This document shows, piece after piece, positions 1 through 8,264 of a stretch of DNA of 42,967 bases (positions are counted from its first letter, which is position 1; every line of letters begins with the position of its first letter). The DNA is from an uncultured Chloroflexota bacterium (GTDB lineage: Bacteria; Chloroflexota; Dehalococcoidia; GIF9; AB-539-J10). The notes below the pieces were generated by a model. It saw nothing but the letters and a program-made list of their open reading frames with translations, did not search any database and had not been told where the DNA came from. Location: assembly GCA_903884455.1 (NCBI GenBank), contig CAISEW010000055.1, positions 1 to 42,967 on the forward strand. The letters are read 5' to 3'. Made by a program: the position numbers and the translations under genes.

Positions 1-432
1 GACCCCTTTGAGTTCAGGGCACCACGTCTTGCTAAGAAAGTGGCAGCGGGGACAGATTTCATCCAGACACAGATTGTTTACAATGTGGATAAGTTCGCTG
101 AATGGATGAAAATGGTGAGGGATAGAGGATTACATGAAAAGGTAAAGATACTTGCTGGTGTTGCTCCCATCAAATCGGTGGGTGCCGCAAAGTATATGAA
201 GACCAGAGTCCCCGGAATGGATGTACCCGATAGCATTGTTACACGGCTTCAAGGAGTGCCTAAGGAACAAGTATCTAAAGAAGGCATCAAGCTTTGTATT
301 GATATTATCAATCAAGTACGTGGAATTGAGGGTGTGGCTGGTATTCATCTTATGGCTATCGAGTGGGAAGAAGCTGTGCCTGAGATAGTAGAGGCAGCAG
401 GTCTTTTGCCTCGCCCCAAGTTGGTAACATGA
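1..432 (+). CDS. metF: Methylenetetrahydrofolate reductase MetF, C-terminal part (5' truncated by window)
   Basis: The reading frame is open from base 1, so the gene starts upstream of the window; the GTG at 40 is internal. It encodes the C-terminal ~143 residues of a MetF TIM-barrel flavoprotein, which reduces methylene-THF to methyl-THF in the Wood-Ljungdahl methyl branch. The visible family signature is GTDFIQTQIVYN, followed by a KILAGVAPI strand and a GVAGIHLMAI strand near the end. It closely resembles the metF on the minus strand at 5226-6149 and is more distant from the metF next to metV at 12258. The last four bases (ATGA) overlap the start of the DUF3786 gene, so the two are probably translationally coupled. 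Family assignment is secure; which electron donor it uses cannot be seen. Confidence 0.9.
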   Translation, partial: DPFEFRAPRLAKKVAAGTDFIQTQIVYNVDKFAEWMKMVRDRGLHEKVKILAGVAPIKSVGAAKYMKTRVPGMDVPDSIVTRLQGVPKEQVSKEGIKLCIDIINQVRGIEGVAGIHLMAIEWEEAVPEIVEAAGLLPRPKLVT

Positions 433-1079
433 CGCAAGGTCGCAGTCCTTTATCAGGTAGTCCTTGGGAAAAGGGTTTTAACCTCTCTTACAAGTTTGCT
501 TGTGAAAAGCTGGCCCAAATTAGTGATATAGAAGAACAATGTCGTACAAGTGGTGCTAGGTACCTAGAACCCCATGAAATAGTCATTAATTATCTGAATC
601 AGCCGTATCACATCATGCTTCCTGAATGCAATATTTTGTTGGAAAATAGCGGCGTAGAGGCTCCCTTGAGAGACAAAATCCTGATACTTCACTACTTCAC
701 TGGGGCGAAGGGCACCTCGGCTACCGGTAAATTGATTGCCTATAAACAGCTATCAGGAGGCGTTAGCTATTTCCCGACATTTTCTCAAAGAGCGGTAGCC
801 CCTTTAGTACAAAACTTTGGCAAAAGTCCCGAGCTGTTGATGAAGATAGCGGCCAAGTTGGGAGGCCATGCGGCAGACTATGGGGATATGTCTGTAACTG
901 TTGATGCCTTTCCCCACGTGTCCATAACTCTGGTGCTATGGAGGGGTGACGAGGAGCTTGCTCCCAATGGGAATATATTGTTCGATGCCAATATTTCCGA
1001 TTATCTTTCCACTGAGGATGTAACTGTGCTTTGTGAGACTATCGTTTGGAAGCTGGTTAAAGATATTTCCTCAAGTTAA
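429..1079 (+). CDS. DUF3786 family protein
   Basis: This 216-residue protein has the features I associate with the DUF3786 family of anaerobes: an N-terminal FACEKLAQ-type helix, a central LHYF segment and the late LWRGDEELAPNG motif. The family is of unknown biochemical function and is often found beside corrinoid, CODH or methyl-branch genes. Here the start ATG overlaps the metF stop by four bases, placing it in a methylene-THF reductase operon and hinting at a role in maturing or assisting C1 enzymes. There are no membrane segments or signal peptide. Only a few cysteines are present and they do not form a ferredoxin motif. The family call is from memory of its signature; the function is not inferred further. 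Confidence 0.75.
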   Translation: MTQGRSPLSGSPWEKGFNLSYKFACEKLAQISDIEEQCRTSGARYLEPHEIVINYLNQPYHIMLPECNILLENSGVEAPLRDKILILHYFTGAKGTSATGKLIAYKQLSGGVSYFPTFSQRAVAPLVQNFGKSPELLMKIAAKLGGHAADYGDMSVTVDAFPHVSITLVLWRGDEELAPNGNILFDANISDYLSTEDVTVLCETIVWKLVKDISSS

Positions 1080-1144
1080 TCGTTTTGGACATAAAGTGTG
1101 AGGGGGTTGAGCATGCCAAAAGAAGCTTGTGAAAGGAGCCGGCA

Positions 1145-4100
1145 ATGGTTAAACAAGACATTATTACAGTGAATGTTGATGGCAAAGAGGTAAAAGCCAG
1201 GCAAGGGCAGACGATATTGGAGGCTGCCAGATGCTCAGGGATTTACATTCCCAGTCTTTGCTATTATCCCGACTTAAAACCGCTACCTCAAGTAATCCCT
1301 GATGAGGCTTGCCAGCTTTGTGTAGTGGAGGCAAATGGCAATATTGTTCTCTCCTGTGTCACTCCCGTCTCTAGGCGAATGGTAATTAAGACGAAGACGC
1401 CAAAGGTACAAGAGCTTCGGCAAAAAAAATTGCTTGCCATTTTAGCTAGACAGCCCGCGGATATCTGCTTTGAAAAAAAGGAATGCGAACTTCAGGAAGC
1501 TATTGACTATAGCGGTTTAAGTGAGATACCTGTTCATGTACCTAGGTCTTTACCTCTGTTAGAGGACAATCCTTTCTTCGTTCGTAATTCTAGCTTTTGC
1601 ATTTTATGCCGTCGTTGTCTTCGGGTCTGTGACGAGATAAGGTGCAATAGCGTAATTGAGATTGCCTTTCCGTGTTACAAAGCTTGTCCTGCTGGTATAG
1701 ACATTCCTCGTTATATTCGCCTTATTGCCAGAGGGAGACCAAGCACGGCCTTGGCAGTGATAAGGGAGAAAGTTCCCTTTCCTGCTGTATTAGGTAGAGT
1801 ATGTGCTGCCCCCTGTCAAGAGGAATGCCGGCGTGGCCAAGATGTGGATAAGGCATTACACATAAGGATGCTCAAGCGCTTTGCCGCTGATAATGGTGAT
1901 GATAGCTGGAAAAAACAGGTGAAGGTTCTCCCGTCAACAGGGAAAAGCGTAGCGATAGTGGGGGCGGGGCCGGCAGGGCTCACTTGTGCTTACTATCTGG
2001 CCAAGCTGGGACACAAGGTAACTGTATTTGAAGCTCTCCCCGAGCCAGGCGGGATGATGAGGGTAGGAATCCCTGAATATCGCCTTCCGCGGAATATACT
2101 TCGCGAGGAGATTAGAGAAATTGAGATGGCGGGGGTGGAAATCAAACTGAACGCCCGAATCGGGTCCTTAGATTCTCTTTTTAAACAAGGATACCAGGCA
2201 ATCTTTCTTGCCATCGGTGCTCACAGGGAAATGAAGCTGGGGGTTGATGGAGAAGACTTGCCTGGGGTAATCGGCTGTGTGGAATTCCTTCGTCGGTTTA
2301 ATCTCGGAGAGAAGGTGAAGGTAGGAAATAGGGTAGGGGTGATTGGTGGAGGGAACGTTGCCATAGATTCTGCTCGTGCTGCTTTGCGGCTCGGTGCTAA
2401 GAGGGTAACTATCTTTTACCGGAGGACGAAGAGCGAAATGCCAGCCCAATCGGAGGAGGTAGAACAAGCGTTGGAGGAAGGAGTTGAAATCATCTTTCTC
2501 GTCGCTCCTTCCAAGATTTTCAAGGAGAATGATAACCTGAAGCTGGAGTTAATCCGTATGGAGCTGGGAGAGCCTGATTCCAGCGGCAGGCGCCGCCCTG
2601 TTCCTATCAAGGGAAGCGAGTTTACTGCCGAGCTTGATACTTTGATTGCTGCCATTGGCGAACAGCCAGAAGTTCCTGCGGGCTTTCGGGTCGAAGTAGG
2701 GCGGGGAAACATAGTGAAGGTCAATGAAGACTTAAGCACGAGTCGAGAGAGCGTTTTTGCTGGGGGCGATTGCGAGAGTGGACCAGCTTTGGTCATCAAT
2801 GCTATTGCTGCGGGAAGGAAGGCAGCTCAGTCCATTGATCGTTATCTTGGTGGCAGGGGGGATATTACAGAGTATCTTGTTCCTGCCGAGGAGGCTATGG
2901 CCTGGTTAGATGAAGTACCTACAGGAGAAAGATTAGCTACCATTTCTTATCTTGCGCCCCAGGCACGCATTGATGGTCTTTCCGAAGTGGAGCAGGGAAT
3001 GAATTGGGAGACAGCAGTCGCTGAAGCTCAACGTTGCCTCCAGTGCCATGCTATTGCCCCCTTAAACGGGCTAACGCTTTACGAGGTTGGCTGCAAGTTC
3101 TGCGGTGCCTGTGTTGATTCCTGTCCCACAGGTGCCCTTACTGATTTGGCTACCCGCGGGCTGGCGAAGCCCGATCGTGTAGTTATCACAATCTGTCCCT
3201 ATTGTGGTGTTGGCTGTCAACTCAAACTGGAGGTGAAGGATGAAAGGATAATAGCTTCCATTCCTGATCCAGATGGTGCGGCTAATCATGGGCAGGCATG
3301 TGTCAAAGGACGGTTCGGCATTGCCGAGTTTGTCCATCATCCTGAGAGATTGACCATTCCTTTGGTAAGAAAAAATGGGGAATTAAAAGAGGCATCCTGG
3401 GACGAAGCGCTGGACTTGATGGCAAGTAAATTGAGAGGTTATACGCCGCGTGAAATAGGCGTCATCGCCTCAGCCAAGTGTGTCAACGAAGAGAACTATG
3501 TCATGCAGAAATTCGCGCGAGCAGTGCTGGGCACCAACAATGTTGACCACTGTGCCCGGCTGTGTCATGCCCCCACTGTAGCTGGCTTGGCGCAAAGCTT
3601 TGGCAGTGGAGCTATGACTAATTCCATCAGCGAAATTGGCGACGCCGCCTGTATTTTGGCTATTGGCACCAATACTACAGAAGCCCACCCTGTGATTGGG
3701 CTTGAGATGATAAGAGCAGTAAAAGGCGGGGGCAAGCTCATTGTAGCTAATCCCATGGAAATTGACCTCTGTCGCTTTGCTAGCCTCTGGCTACGGCATA
3801 GCCCTGGCACAAATGTTGCTTTGCTCATGGGAATGATGCGGGTTATAGTGGATGAGGAACTATTTGACTCGGTCTTTATCAAGGATAGATGTGAGAACTT
3901 CGATGCTTTCAAGGAATCATTAAAGGACTTTGACCTTGATTTTGTGGAGCAGGTTACCAGGGTGCCGAAAGACCAAATAGTAGAAGCTGCCCGTATGTTT
4001 GCTGGCAATAGTCCTGCTACCATCATCTATTCCATGGGCATTACCCAGCATTCTCATGGCACCGACAATGTACTGGCTACTGCCAATCTGGCAATGCTCA

Positions 4101-5194
4101 CCGGGAACATAGGTAAGCCCTCAACTGGGGTCAATCCCCTTAGAGGCCAAAACAATGTACAGGGTGCTTGCGATATGGGTGCCCTGCCTAATGTCTACCC
4201 CGGCTATCAGACGGTAAGCGATCCAGCTATTAGAGAGAAATTTGAGACCGCCTGGGGGTGTTCTTTGCCTCCTTCTCCAGGGCTGACCTTGATTGAGATG
4301 GTTGAAGCTGCCTACCGTAAAGATATAAAGGTGCTATATCTGATGGGTGAGAACCCGGCATTAAGCGATCCTGATGTTCAACATGTCCTGAAGGCGTTGG
4401 CTCAACTTGAGTTTTTTGTTGTCCAGGACATATTCCTTTCTGAGACAGCGAAGTTTGCTCATGTTGTTCTGCCCGCGGCCAGCTTTGCCGAAAAGGATGG
4501 CACCTTCACTAACACTGAGCGTCGAGTGCAGCGAGTAAGAAAAGCTATTGAGCCAATCGGCAAATCTAAGCCTGATTGGTGGATTATCTGTCAGATAGCT
4601 CAAAGGTTAGGGGCTAAAGGCTTTGACTACAGCCACCCATCTGACATAATGGAGGAAATCCGTAGACTTACTCCTAGCTATGGTGGCATAAGTTGCCAGC
4701 GATTAGAGAATGGGGGACTCCAGTGGCCTTGTCCTGTTGACGACCATCCGGGCACACCGATATTACACACGAATACTTTTGTCAGGGGAAAAGGCCGATT
4801 TATCCCGCTAAAGTATATTCCTCCGGGAGAAATGCCGGATGAGGACTATCCTCTGATTCTCACCACGGGGCGCAGCTTGTATCACTTCCACACGGGAACA
4901 ATGACTCGTAAAGTAGCTGGGCTTAATATCATAGAGCCTGAAGGTGTGGTGGAAATCAGCGCCAAAGATGCTTCGCAGATTGGTATAGCCCAGGGTGATA
5001 AGGTTAAGGTCAGTTCCCGGCGAGGGGAAGTTACTGCTAAGGCTAAAGTAACTGGTGCATTGCCCTCAGGAGTGGTGTTTATGACTTTTCATTTTGCCGA
5101 AAGCGCTGCTAATATCCTTACCAATCCCAAGCTCGATCCGGTAGCCAAAATTCCTGAGTACAAAGTTGCAGCAGTGAAAGTGGAGAAAGTTTGA
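1145..5194 (+). CDS. fdhA: Molybdopterin formate dehydrogenase with inserted GltD-like NADPH/FAD module
   Basis: A 1349-residue fusion. Residues 1-80 are a NuoG-like [2Fe-2S] domain (Cys39, 56, 59, 71). Near residue 150 comes the cluster motif FCILCRRCLRVC. Residues ~170-630 are a glutamate-synthase-small-subunit-like module with GAGPAGL (FAD) and GGGNVAID (NAD(P)H). The second ferredoxin motif CKFCGACVDSCP (~650-662) follows. From ~680 to the end lies a formate-dehydrogenase-type molybdopterin subunit: CPYCGVGC cluster, NVDHCARLCHAP active-site segment (~796-807), FAEKDGTFTNTERRVQ, and a C-terminal molybdopterin-dinucleotide fold. The position that is selenocysteine in many homologues is cysteine. 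It would oxidise formate or reduce CO2, with the GltD module offering NADPH access. The RBS AAAGGAG lies a few bases before the ATG. The gene ends 30 bp from the convergent metF. Confidence 0.9.
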   Translation: MVKQDIITVNVDGKEVKARQGQTILEAARCSGIYIPSLCYYPDLKPLPQVIPDEACQLCVVEANGNIVLSCVTPVSRRMVIKTKTPKVQELRQKKLLAILARQPADICFEKKECELQEAIDYSGLSEIPVHVPRSLPLLEDNPFFVRNSSFCILCRRCLRVCDEIRCNSVIEIAFPCYKACPAGIDIPRYIRLIARGRPSTALAVIREKVPFPAVLGRVCAAPCQEECRRGQDVDKALHIRMLKRFAADNGDDSWKKQVKVLPSTGKSVAIVGAGPAGLTCAYYLAKLGHKVTVFEALPEPGGMMRVGIPEYRLPRNILREEIREIEMAGVEIKLNARIGSLDSLFKQGYQAIFLAIGAHREMKLGVDGEDLPGVIGCVEFLRRFNLGEKVKVGNRVGVIGGGNVAIDSARAALRLGAKRVTIFYRRTKSEMPAQSEEVEQALEEGVEIIFLVAPSKIFKENDNLKLELIRMELGEPDSSGRRRPVPIKGSEFTAELDTLIAAIGEQPEVPAGFRVEVGRGNIVKVNEDLSTSRESVFAGGDCESGPALVINAIAAGRKAAQSIDRYLGGRGDITEYLVPAEEAMAWLDEVPTGERLATISYLAPQARIDGLSEVEQGMNWETAVAEAQRCLQCHAIAPLNGLTLYEVGCKFCGACVDSCPTGALTDLATRGLAKPDRVVITICPYCGVGCQLKLEVKDERIIASIPDPDGAANHGQACVKGRFGIAEFVHHPERLTIPLVRKNGELKEASWDEALDLMASKLRGYTPREIGVIASAKCVNEENYVMQKFARAVLGTNNVDHCARLCHAPTVAGLAQSFGSGAMTNSISEIGDAACILAIGTNTTEAHPVIGLEMIRAVKGGGKLIVANPMEIDLCRFASLWLRHSPGTNVALLMGMMRVIVDEELFDSVFIKDRCENFDAFKESLKDFDLDFVEQVTRVPKDQIVEAARMFAGNSPATIIYSMGITQHSHGTDNVLATANLAMLTGNIGKPSTGVNPLRGQNNVQGACDMGALPNVYPGYQTVSDPAIREKFETAWGCSLPPSPGLTLIEMVEAAYRKDIKVLYLMGENPALSDPDVQHVLKALAQLEFFVVQDIFLSETAKFAHVVLPAASFAEKDGTFTNTERRVQRVRKAIEPIGKSKPDWWIICQIAQRLGAKGFDYSHPSDIMEEIRRLTPSYGGISCQRLENGGLQWPCPVDDHPGTPILHTNTFVRGKGRFIPLKYIPPGEMPDEDYPLILTTGRSLYHFHTGTMTRKVAGLNIIEPEGVVEISAKDASQIGIAQGDKVKVSSRRGEVTAKAKVTGALPSGVVFMTFHFAESAANILTNPKLDPVAKIPEYKVAAVKVEKV

Positions 5195-5225
5195 GCACGT
5201 TATAGGAAATGAACTCCTCTATTAC

Positions 5226-6149
5226 TCAGGGCCGAGGGTAAAGGCTGGCTGCGTTGCAGATCTTGGGAATAAGTTCCTCACGCTGTAGAGTCATGATATG
5301 AACACCAGCTACTCCCTCGATTTGCTTTAATTGATTTATTGTTTCCACGGCAATCTTTATCCCCTCTTCTGCCGCCTCATCCTTATTACGAACATTTTTA
5401 AGGCGTTCAATAATTCTATCAGGAATATCCATATTGGGGACTTTTGTTTTCATATACCTTGCTGCTGCGAGGGATGTTATAGGAGTAATGCCAGCAATAA
5501 TTTTTACATCTTTATGTAATCCTTTTTCTCGGACCAGTTCCATCCATTTCTTGAATCCCTCAATGTTATATATGGGCTGGGTCTGGACAAAATCTGCCCC
5601 AGCAGTAACCTTGTCTTTAAGGTGATTTACAGCGGCCTCTAATGGTTGGGCAGAAGGGTTCATAGCTGCCCCGATGAAAAGTCTGGGCTCTGTTCCTACT
5701 ATGAGCTCTCCATTATCAAATTTTTTTTCATCTCTTAGTTGTTTGACCATTCTGATAAGCTGGAGAGAATCGAGGTCAAAGACGGGCTTTGTCTTGGGAT
5801 GGTTTCCAAAGTAGATGGGGTCCCCGGATAGACAGAGTATATTGTTAACACCAAAAGCGGAGACTGCCAGGATATCCATTTGAAGGGCAATTCGATTTTG
5901 ATCTCGACAGGTCATATGGACTATGGCGTCAAGACCCTCCTCTATTCCCACAAGACAGACTGCCCAGCTTGCCATAGCCACCACCGCTGCCTGTCCATCA
6001 GGGGCATTAAAGGCATCGACATAACCTTTGATAAGGTTGACATTCTTCTTGATCGTATCGAACTGCGTATTTTGAGGAGGGCTGATTTCAGCAGTGACCG
6101 CAAATTGTCCGATATCCAATATCCTCGCTAGATTGCTTTTCGTCTTCAT
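5226..6149 (-). CDS. metF: Methylenetetrahydrofolate reductase MetF
   Basis: A full-length 307-residue MetF, close to the usual ~290-310 for the short bacterial form. The N-terminal strand VTAEISPPQNT carries the conserved glutamate region. CLSGDP and the ADFVQTQPIYN signature mark the flavin/folate TIM barrel. It is transcribed opposite to its neighbours, convergent with the formate dehydrogenase and divergent from the sensor kinase. A GGGAG ribosome site lies about 10 bases upstream of the ATG. It is a close paralogue of the truncated metF at the left edge, so it may be a recent duplicate. It has no adjacent metV. Confidence 0.92.
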   Translation of the reverse strand: MKTKSNLARILDIGQFAVTAEISPPQNTQFDTIKKNVNLIKGYVDAFNAPDGQAAVVAMASWAVCLVGIEEGLDAIVHMTCRDQNRIALQMDILAVSAFGVNNILCLSGDPIYFGNHPKTKPVFDLDSLQLIRMVKQLRDEKKFDNGELIVGTEPRLFIGAAMNPSAQPLEAAVNHLKDKVTAGADFVQTQPIYNIEGFKKWMELVREKGLHKDVKIIAGITPITSLAAARYMKTKVPNMDIPDRIIERLKNVRNKDEAAEEGIKIAVETINQLKQIEGVAGVHIMTLQREELIPKICNAASLYPRP

Positions 6150-6235
6150 TTTTGAACTCCCGGCATAATTTTAGCACAGTATGCCAGAATGCCACATTTA
6201 GAGCAACATTGCAAAATCACCCTCTCTTCAATTTT

Positions 6236-6264
6236 TTGCAATAATCTCTAGAAGTGTTTATAAT
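6236..6264 (+). promoter_or_regulatory. Sigma70-type promoter, leaderless architecture
   Basis: TTGCAA (6236-6241), a 17-bp spacer and a perfect TATAAT (6259-6264). Transcription should begin near 6271. The GTG at 6265 lies directly after the -10 box and would not be in the RNA, so the ATG at 6277 is the likely start, with a 5' leader of only about 6 nt. This is a start decided by promoter position. Confidence 0.75.
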
Positions 6265-6276
6265 GTGCAGCGACCA

Positions 6277-7422
6277 ATGAAAGCAACAACAGAATTAAAC
6301 TCAATTAAAGAAGCACTGAAATCTTCAGAGATATTCCAGGGCTTGACTGACGAAGAGTTAGATAAGCTGCTCCCGCTTTGCCAGGAGCAGTCCTATGAAG
6401 CAGGGGCAGTCATGTTCTGCGAAGGCGAGCAGTGTAACTATGTCCAGACTCTCAAATCGGGCAAGGTAGCTTTGGAGACAGAGCTTGCTATAAGCCGTGG
6501 CGCAGCTGAAAGGGCCACAATCGACGTGTTATCCGACGGTAGCAGTTTTTGTTGGTCAGCACTGATGGAACCTCACATTCTTACCTCTTCGGGTCGGTGT
6601 CTGGAGAAGACTGAGATTATCGCCCTGGACGGAGAAAAGCTTAAAGCCCTGCTGGATGAAAACCCTCAAATGGGTTACAAGGTGGCAAACAACCTTGTGA
6701 AAGTAGTTGCTTCGAGGCTGCAGCATACTAAGCAAACGATGGAGCGTATTCTGTCCGTCATTTTCCATGACTTGAAGGCCCCCCTGGCTGCAGCGGAAAG
6801 CTACAACCGGCTCTTGCTTGATGGCTTCGTTGGAGAACTGAGTGAAGAACAAAAAAACATAATTCAAAGGAGTAGCAAGAGACTCTCTGACCTGCTCAAT
6901 TTAATAAGTAACATGATTGATTTCTCCCGTGTTGATGTCGGAAAATTTGTGACAGAAGAAGTTTCCCTGACGAAAGTGATAGAAGATTGCACTGAGACCA
7001 TGCAACCCTTAGCTGTGGAAAAGGGGTTGCAACTGGTTGTTGCACTACCTCGAGAACTTCCTACAGTTCTCGGGAACGCTGGTCGGCTTAAGCAAGTAAT
7101 GACAAACTTGTTATCCAATGCTATCAAGTTTACTCTCTCCGGTGGAATAACGGTTAGAGCAAAAGACGAGAAAGATCATGTGCGGGTTGATGTAATAGAC
7201 ACAGGAATTGGAATCCCTACCGAGGACTTACCCAAAGTGTTTGATGGTTTCTATAAGGGTCTGGATGTGGAACACAGGGGGGCTGGCTTGGGTCTTTCTA
7301 TAAGCAAGAGGATAATTGAAGGGCATGGTGGTAAAATATGGGCAACAAGTCCTTGTCCTGAGACTGGCAAGGGAAGTAAGTTCACATTTATTTTGCCCAA
7401 AAGTCCAAAACAAGCGGAGTAA
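6277..7422 (+). CDS. Sensor histidine kinase with N-terminal CRP-like (cNMP-binding) domain
   Basis: About 381 residues from the ATG at 6277; an in-frame GTG at 6265 would add four residues but abuts the -10 box. Residues ~5-140 form a cyclic-nucleotide-binding-like beta-roll typical of the CRP/FNR sensor fold (EIFQGLTDEELDKLLPLC, then a glycine-rich barrel). A HisKA dimerisation helix follows with phosphoacceptor SVIFHDLKAPL (~His164). The HATPase domain has an NLLSNAIKF N-box, DTGIGIP G1 and GAGLGLSI G2. No membrane segment is present, so it senses a cytoplasmic signal. Two receiver-only genes follow directly. Its place between formate dehydrogenase and Hdr genes suggests control of that metabolism, which is inference. 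Confidence 0.88.
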   Translation: MKATTELNSIKEALKSSEIFQGLTDEELDKLLPLCQEQSYEAGAVMFCEGEQCNYVQTLKSGKVALETELAISRGAAERATIDVLSDGSSFCWSALMEPHILTSSGRCLEKTEIIALDGEKLKALLDENPQMGYKVANNLVKVVASRLQHTKQTMERILSVIFHDLKAPLAAAESYNRLLLDGFVGELSEEQKNIIQRSSKRLSDLLNLISNMIDFSRVDVGKFVTEEVSLTKVIEDCTETMQPLAVEKGLQLVVALPRELPTVLGNAGRLKQVMTNLLSNAIKFTLSGGITVRAKDEKDHVRVDVIDTGIGIPTEDLPKVFDGFYKGLDVEHRGAGLGLSISKRIIEGHGGKIWATSPCPETGKGSKFTFILPKSPKQAE

Positions 7423-7427
7423 AGTAG

Positions 7428-7838
7428 ATGCCGAGGGTTTTGATAGTGGATGATGACCCCGATATGAGGCTGGCAATTGCTAGTGTGCTAAAGTCCCGTG
7501 CTTATCAGGTAATTGAGGCTTGTGATGGGTTTGAGGCATTAAAAAAGTTAAAAGAAGAAAAACCTGACATAATGCTTTTAGACCTCTTAATGCCAGGGAT
7601 GGATGGCTTTGCTGTGATTAGGCAATTAGAAGATTGTCAGAAGAAGGGATATCCTGATATCCCTGTCCTTGTCATAAGTTCAGTAAGGGAGGAAGCTAGT
7701 CAGCGGCGCTATGAGTTAGAGCTAGGCCGTAAACTTGCTGTTGATGATTACATAGAAAAACCCATCGAGCCCTTTGTGTTGCTCCAGCGAGTAGAGAAGC
7801 TTTTGTCTAAAGGAGGTAAGGATGCCAAAACAGACTAA
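7428..7838 (+). CDS. Single-domain response regulator (receiver)
   Basis: A 136-residue stand-alone CheY-like receiver. The acidic pair is in VDDDPD (residues 8-12), the phosphoacceptor is Asp52 in LLDLLMPGMDG, and the conserved lysine is in YIEKP near residue 111. There is no output domain. It begins five bases after the kinase stop and its end overlaps the next receiver by 17 bp, so kinase and both receivers form one operon. It may relay phosphate or act by protein binding rather than on DNA. Confidence 0.88.
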   Translation: MPRVLIVDDDPDMRLAIASVLKSRAYQVIEACDGFEALKKLKEEKPDIMLLDLLMPGMDGFAVIRQLEDCQKKGYPDIPVLVISSVREEASQRRYELELGRKLAVDDYIEKPIEPFVLLQRVEKLLSKGGKDAKTD

Positions 7839-8220
7839 GATTTTGGTTATTGATGATGACCCTGATGTGCACACAGTGGTGAAAAAAATCCTTGAGCCCC
7901 AGTCCTATAAAGTGTTGTCTGCGTATGACGGGTTCGAAGGTTTACGCAAGGTGGTGGATGAAAGGCCTGACTTAATCATCCTGGACGTGATAATGCCTGG
8001 TAAGCACGGATTTGAGGTTGTTCATGAGCTCAAAACCGACGAAAAATACCATTTTTTCTCTAATATCCCTGTGTTGATGCTCACTGTTTACCCTGAAGAT
8101 AGAGAAAAAATGCATCTTTCCATGCGTGAGGGAATGATGATGGAGGCAGAGGATTATCTTCAAAAGCCAGTTGACGCTAAGGAATTAGTTAAGAGAGTGG
8201 AGGACTTGCTAAAAAAATAA
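7822..8220 (+). CDS. Single-domain response regulator (receiver)
   Basis: A 132-residue receiver-only protein with IDDDPD, phosphoacceptor Asp55 in IILDVIMPGKHGFE, and the switch lysine in YLQKP. It resembles its upstream neighbour, but the segment before the lysine contains a methionine-rich insertion (MHLSMREGMMME). A strong GGAGGT ribosome site at ~7811-7816 lies inside the preceding gene. The genes overlap by 17 bp, suggesting coupled expression. No DNA-binding output domain is present. Confidence 0.88.
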   Translation: MPKQTKILVIDDDPDVHTVVKKILEPQSYKVLSAYDGFEGLRKVVDERPDLIILDVIMPGKHGFEVVHELKTDEKYHFFSNIPVLMLTVYPEDREKMHLSMREGMMMEAEDYLQKPVDAKELVKRVEDLLKK

Positions 8221-8264
8221 AAAAGGTATAAAATGACACGATTTTTGGAATTTAAGGAACGAGC

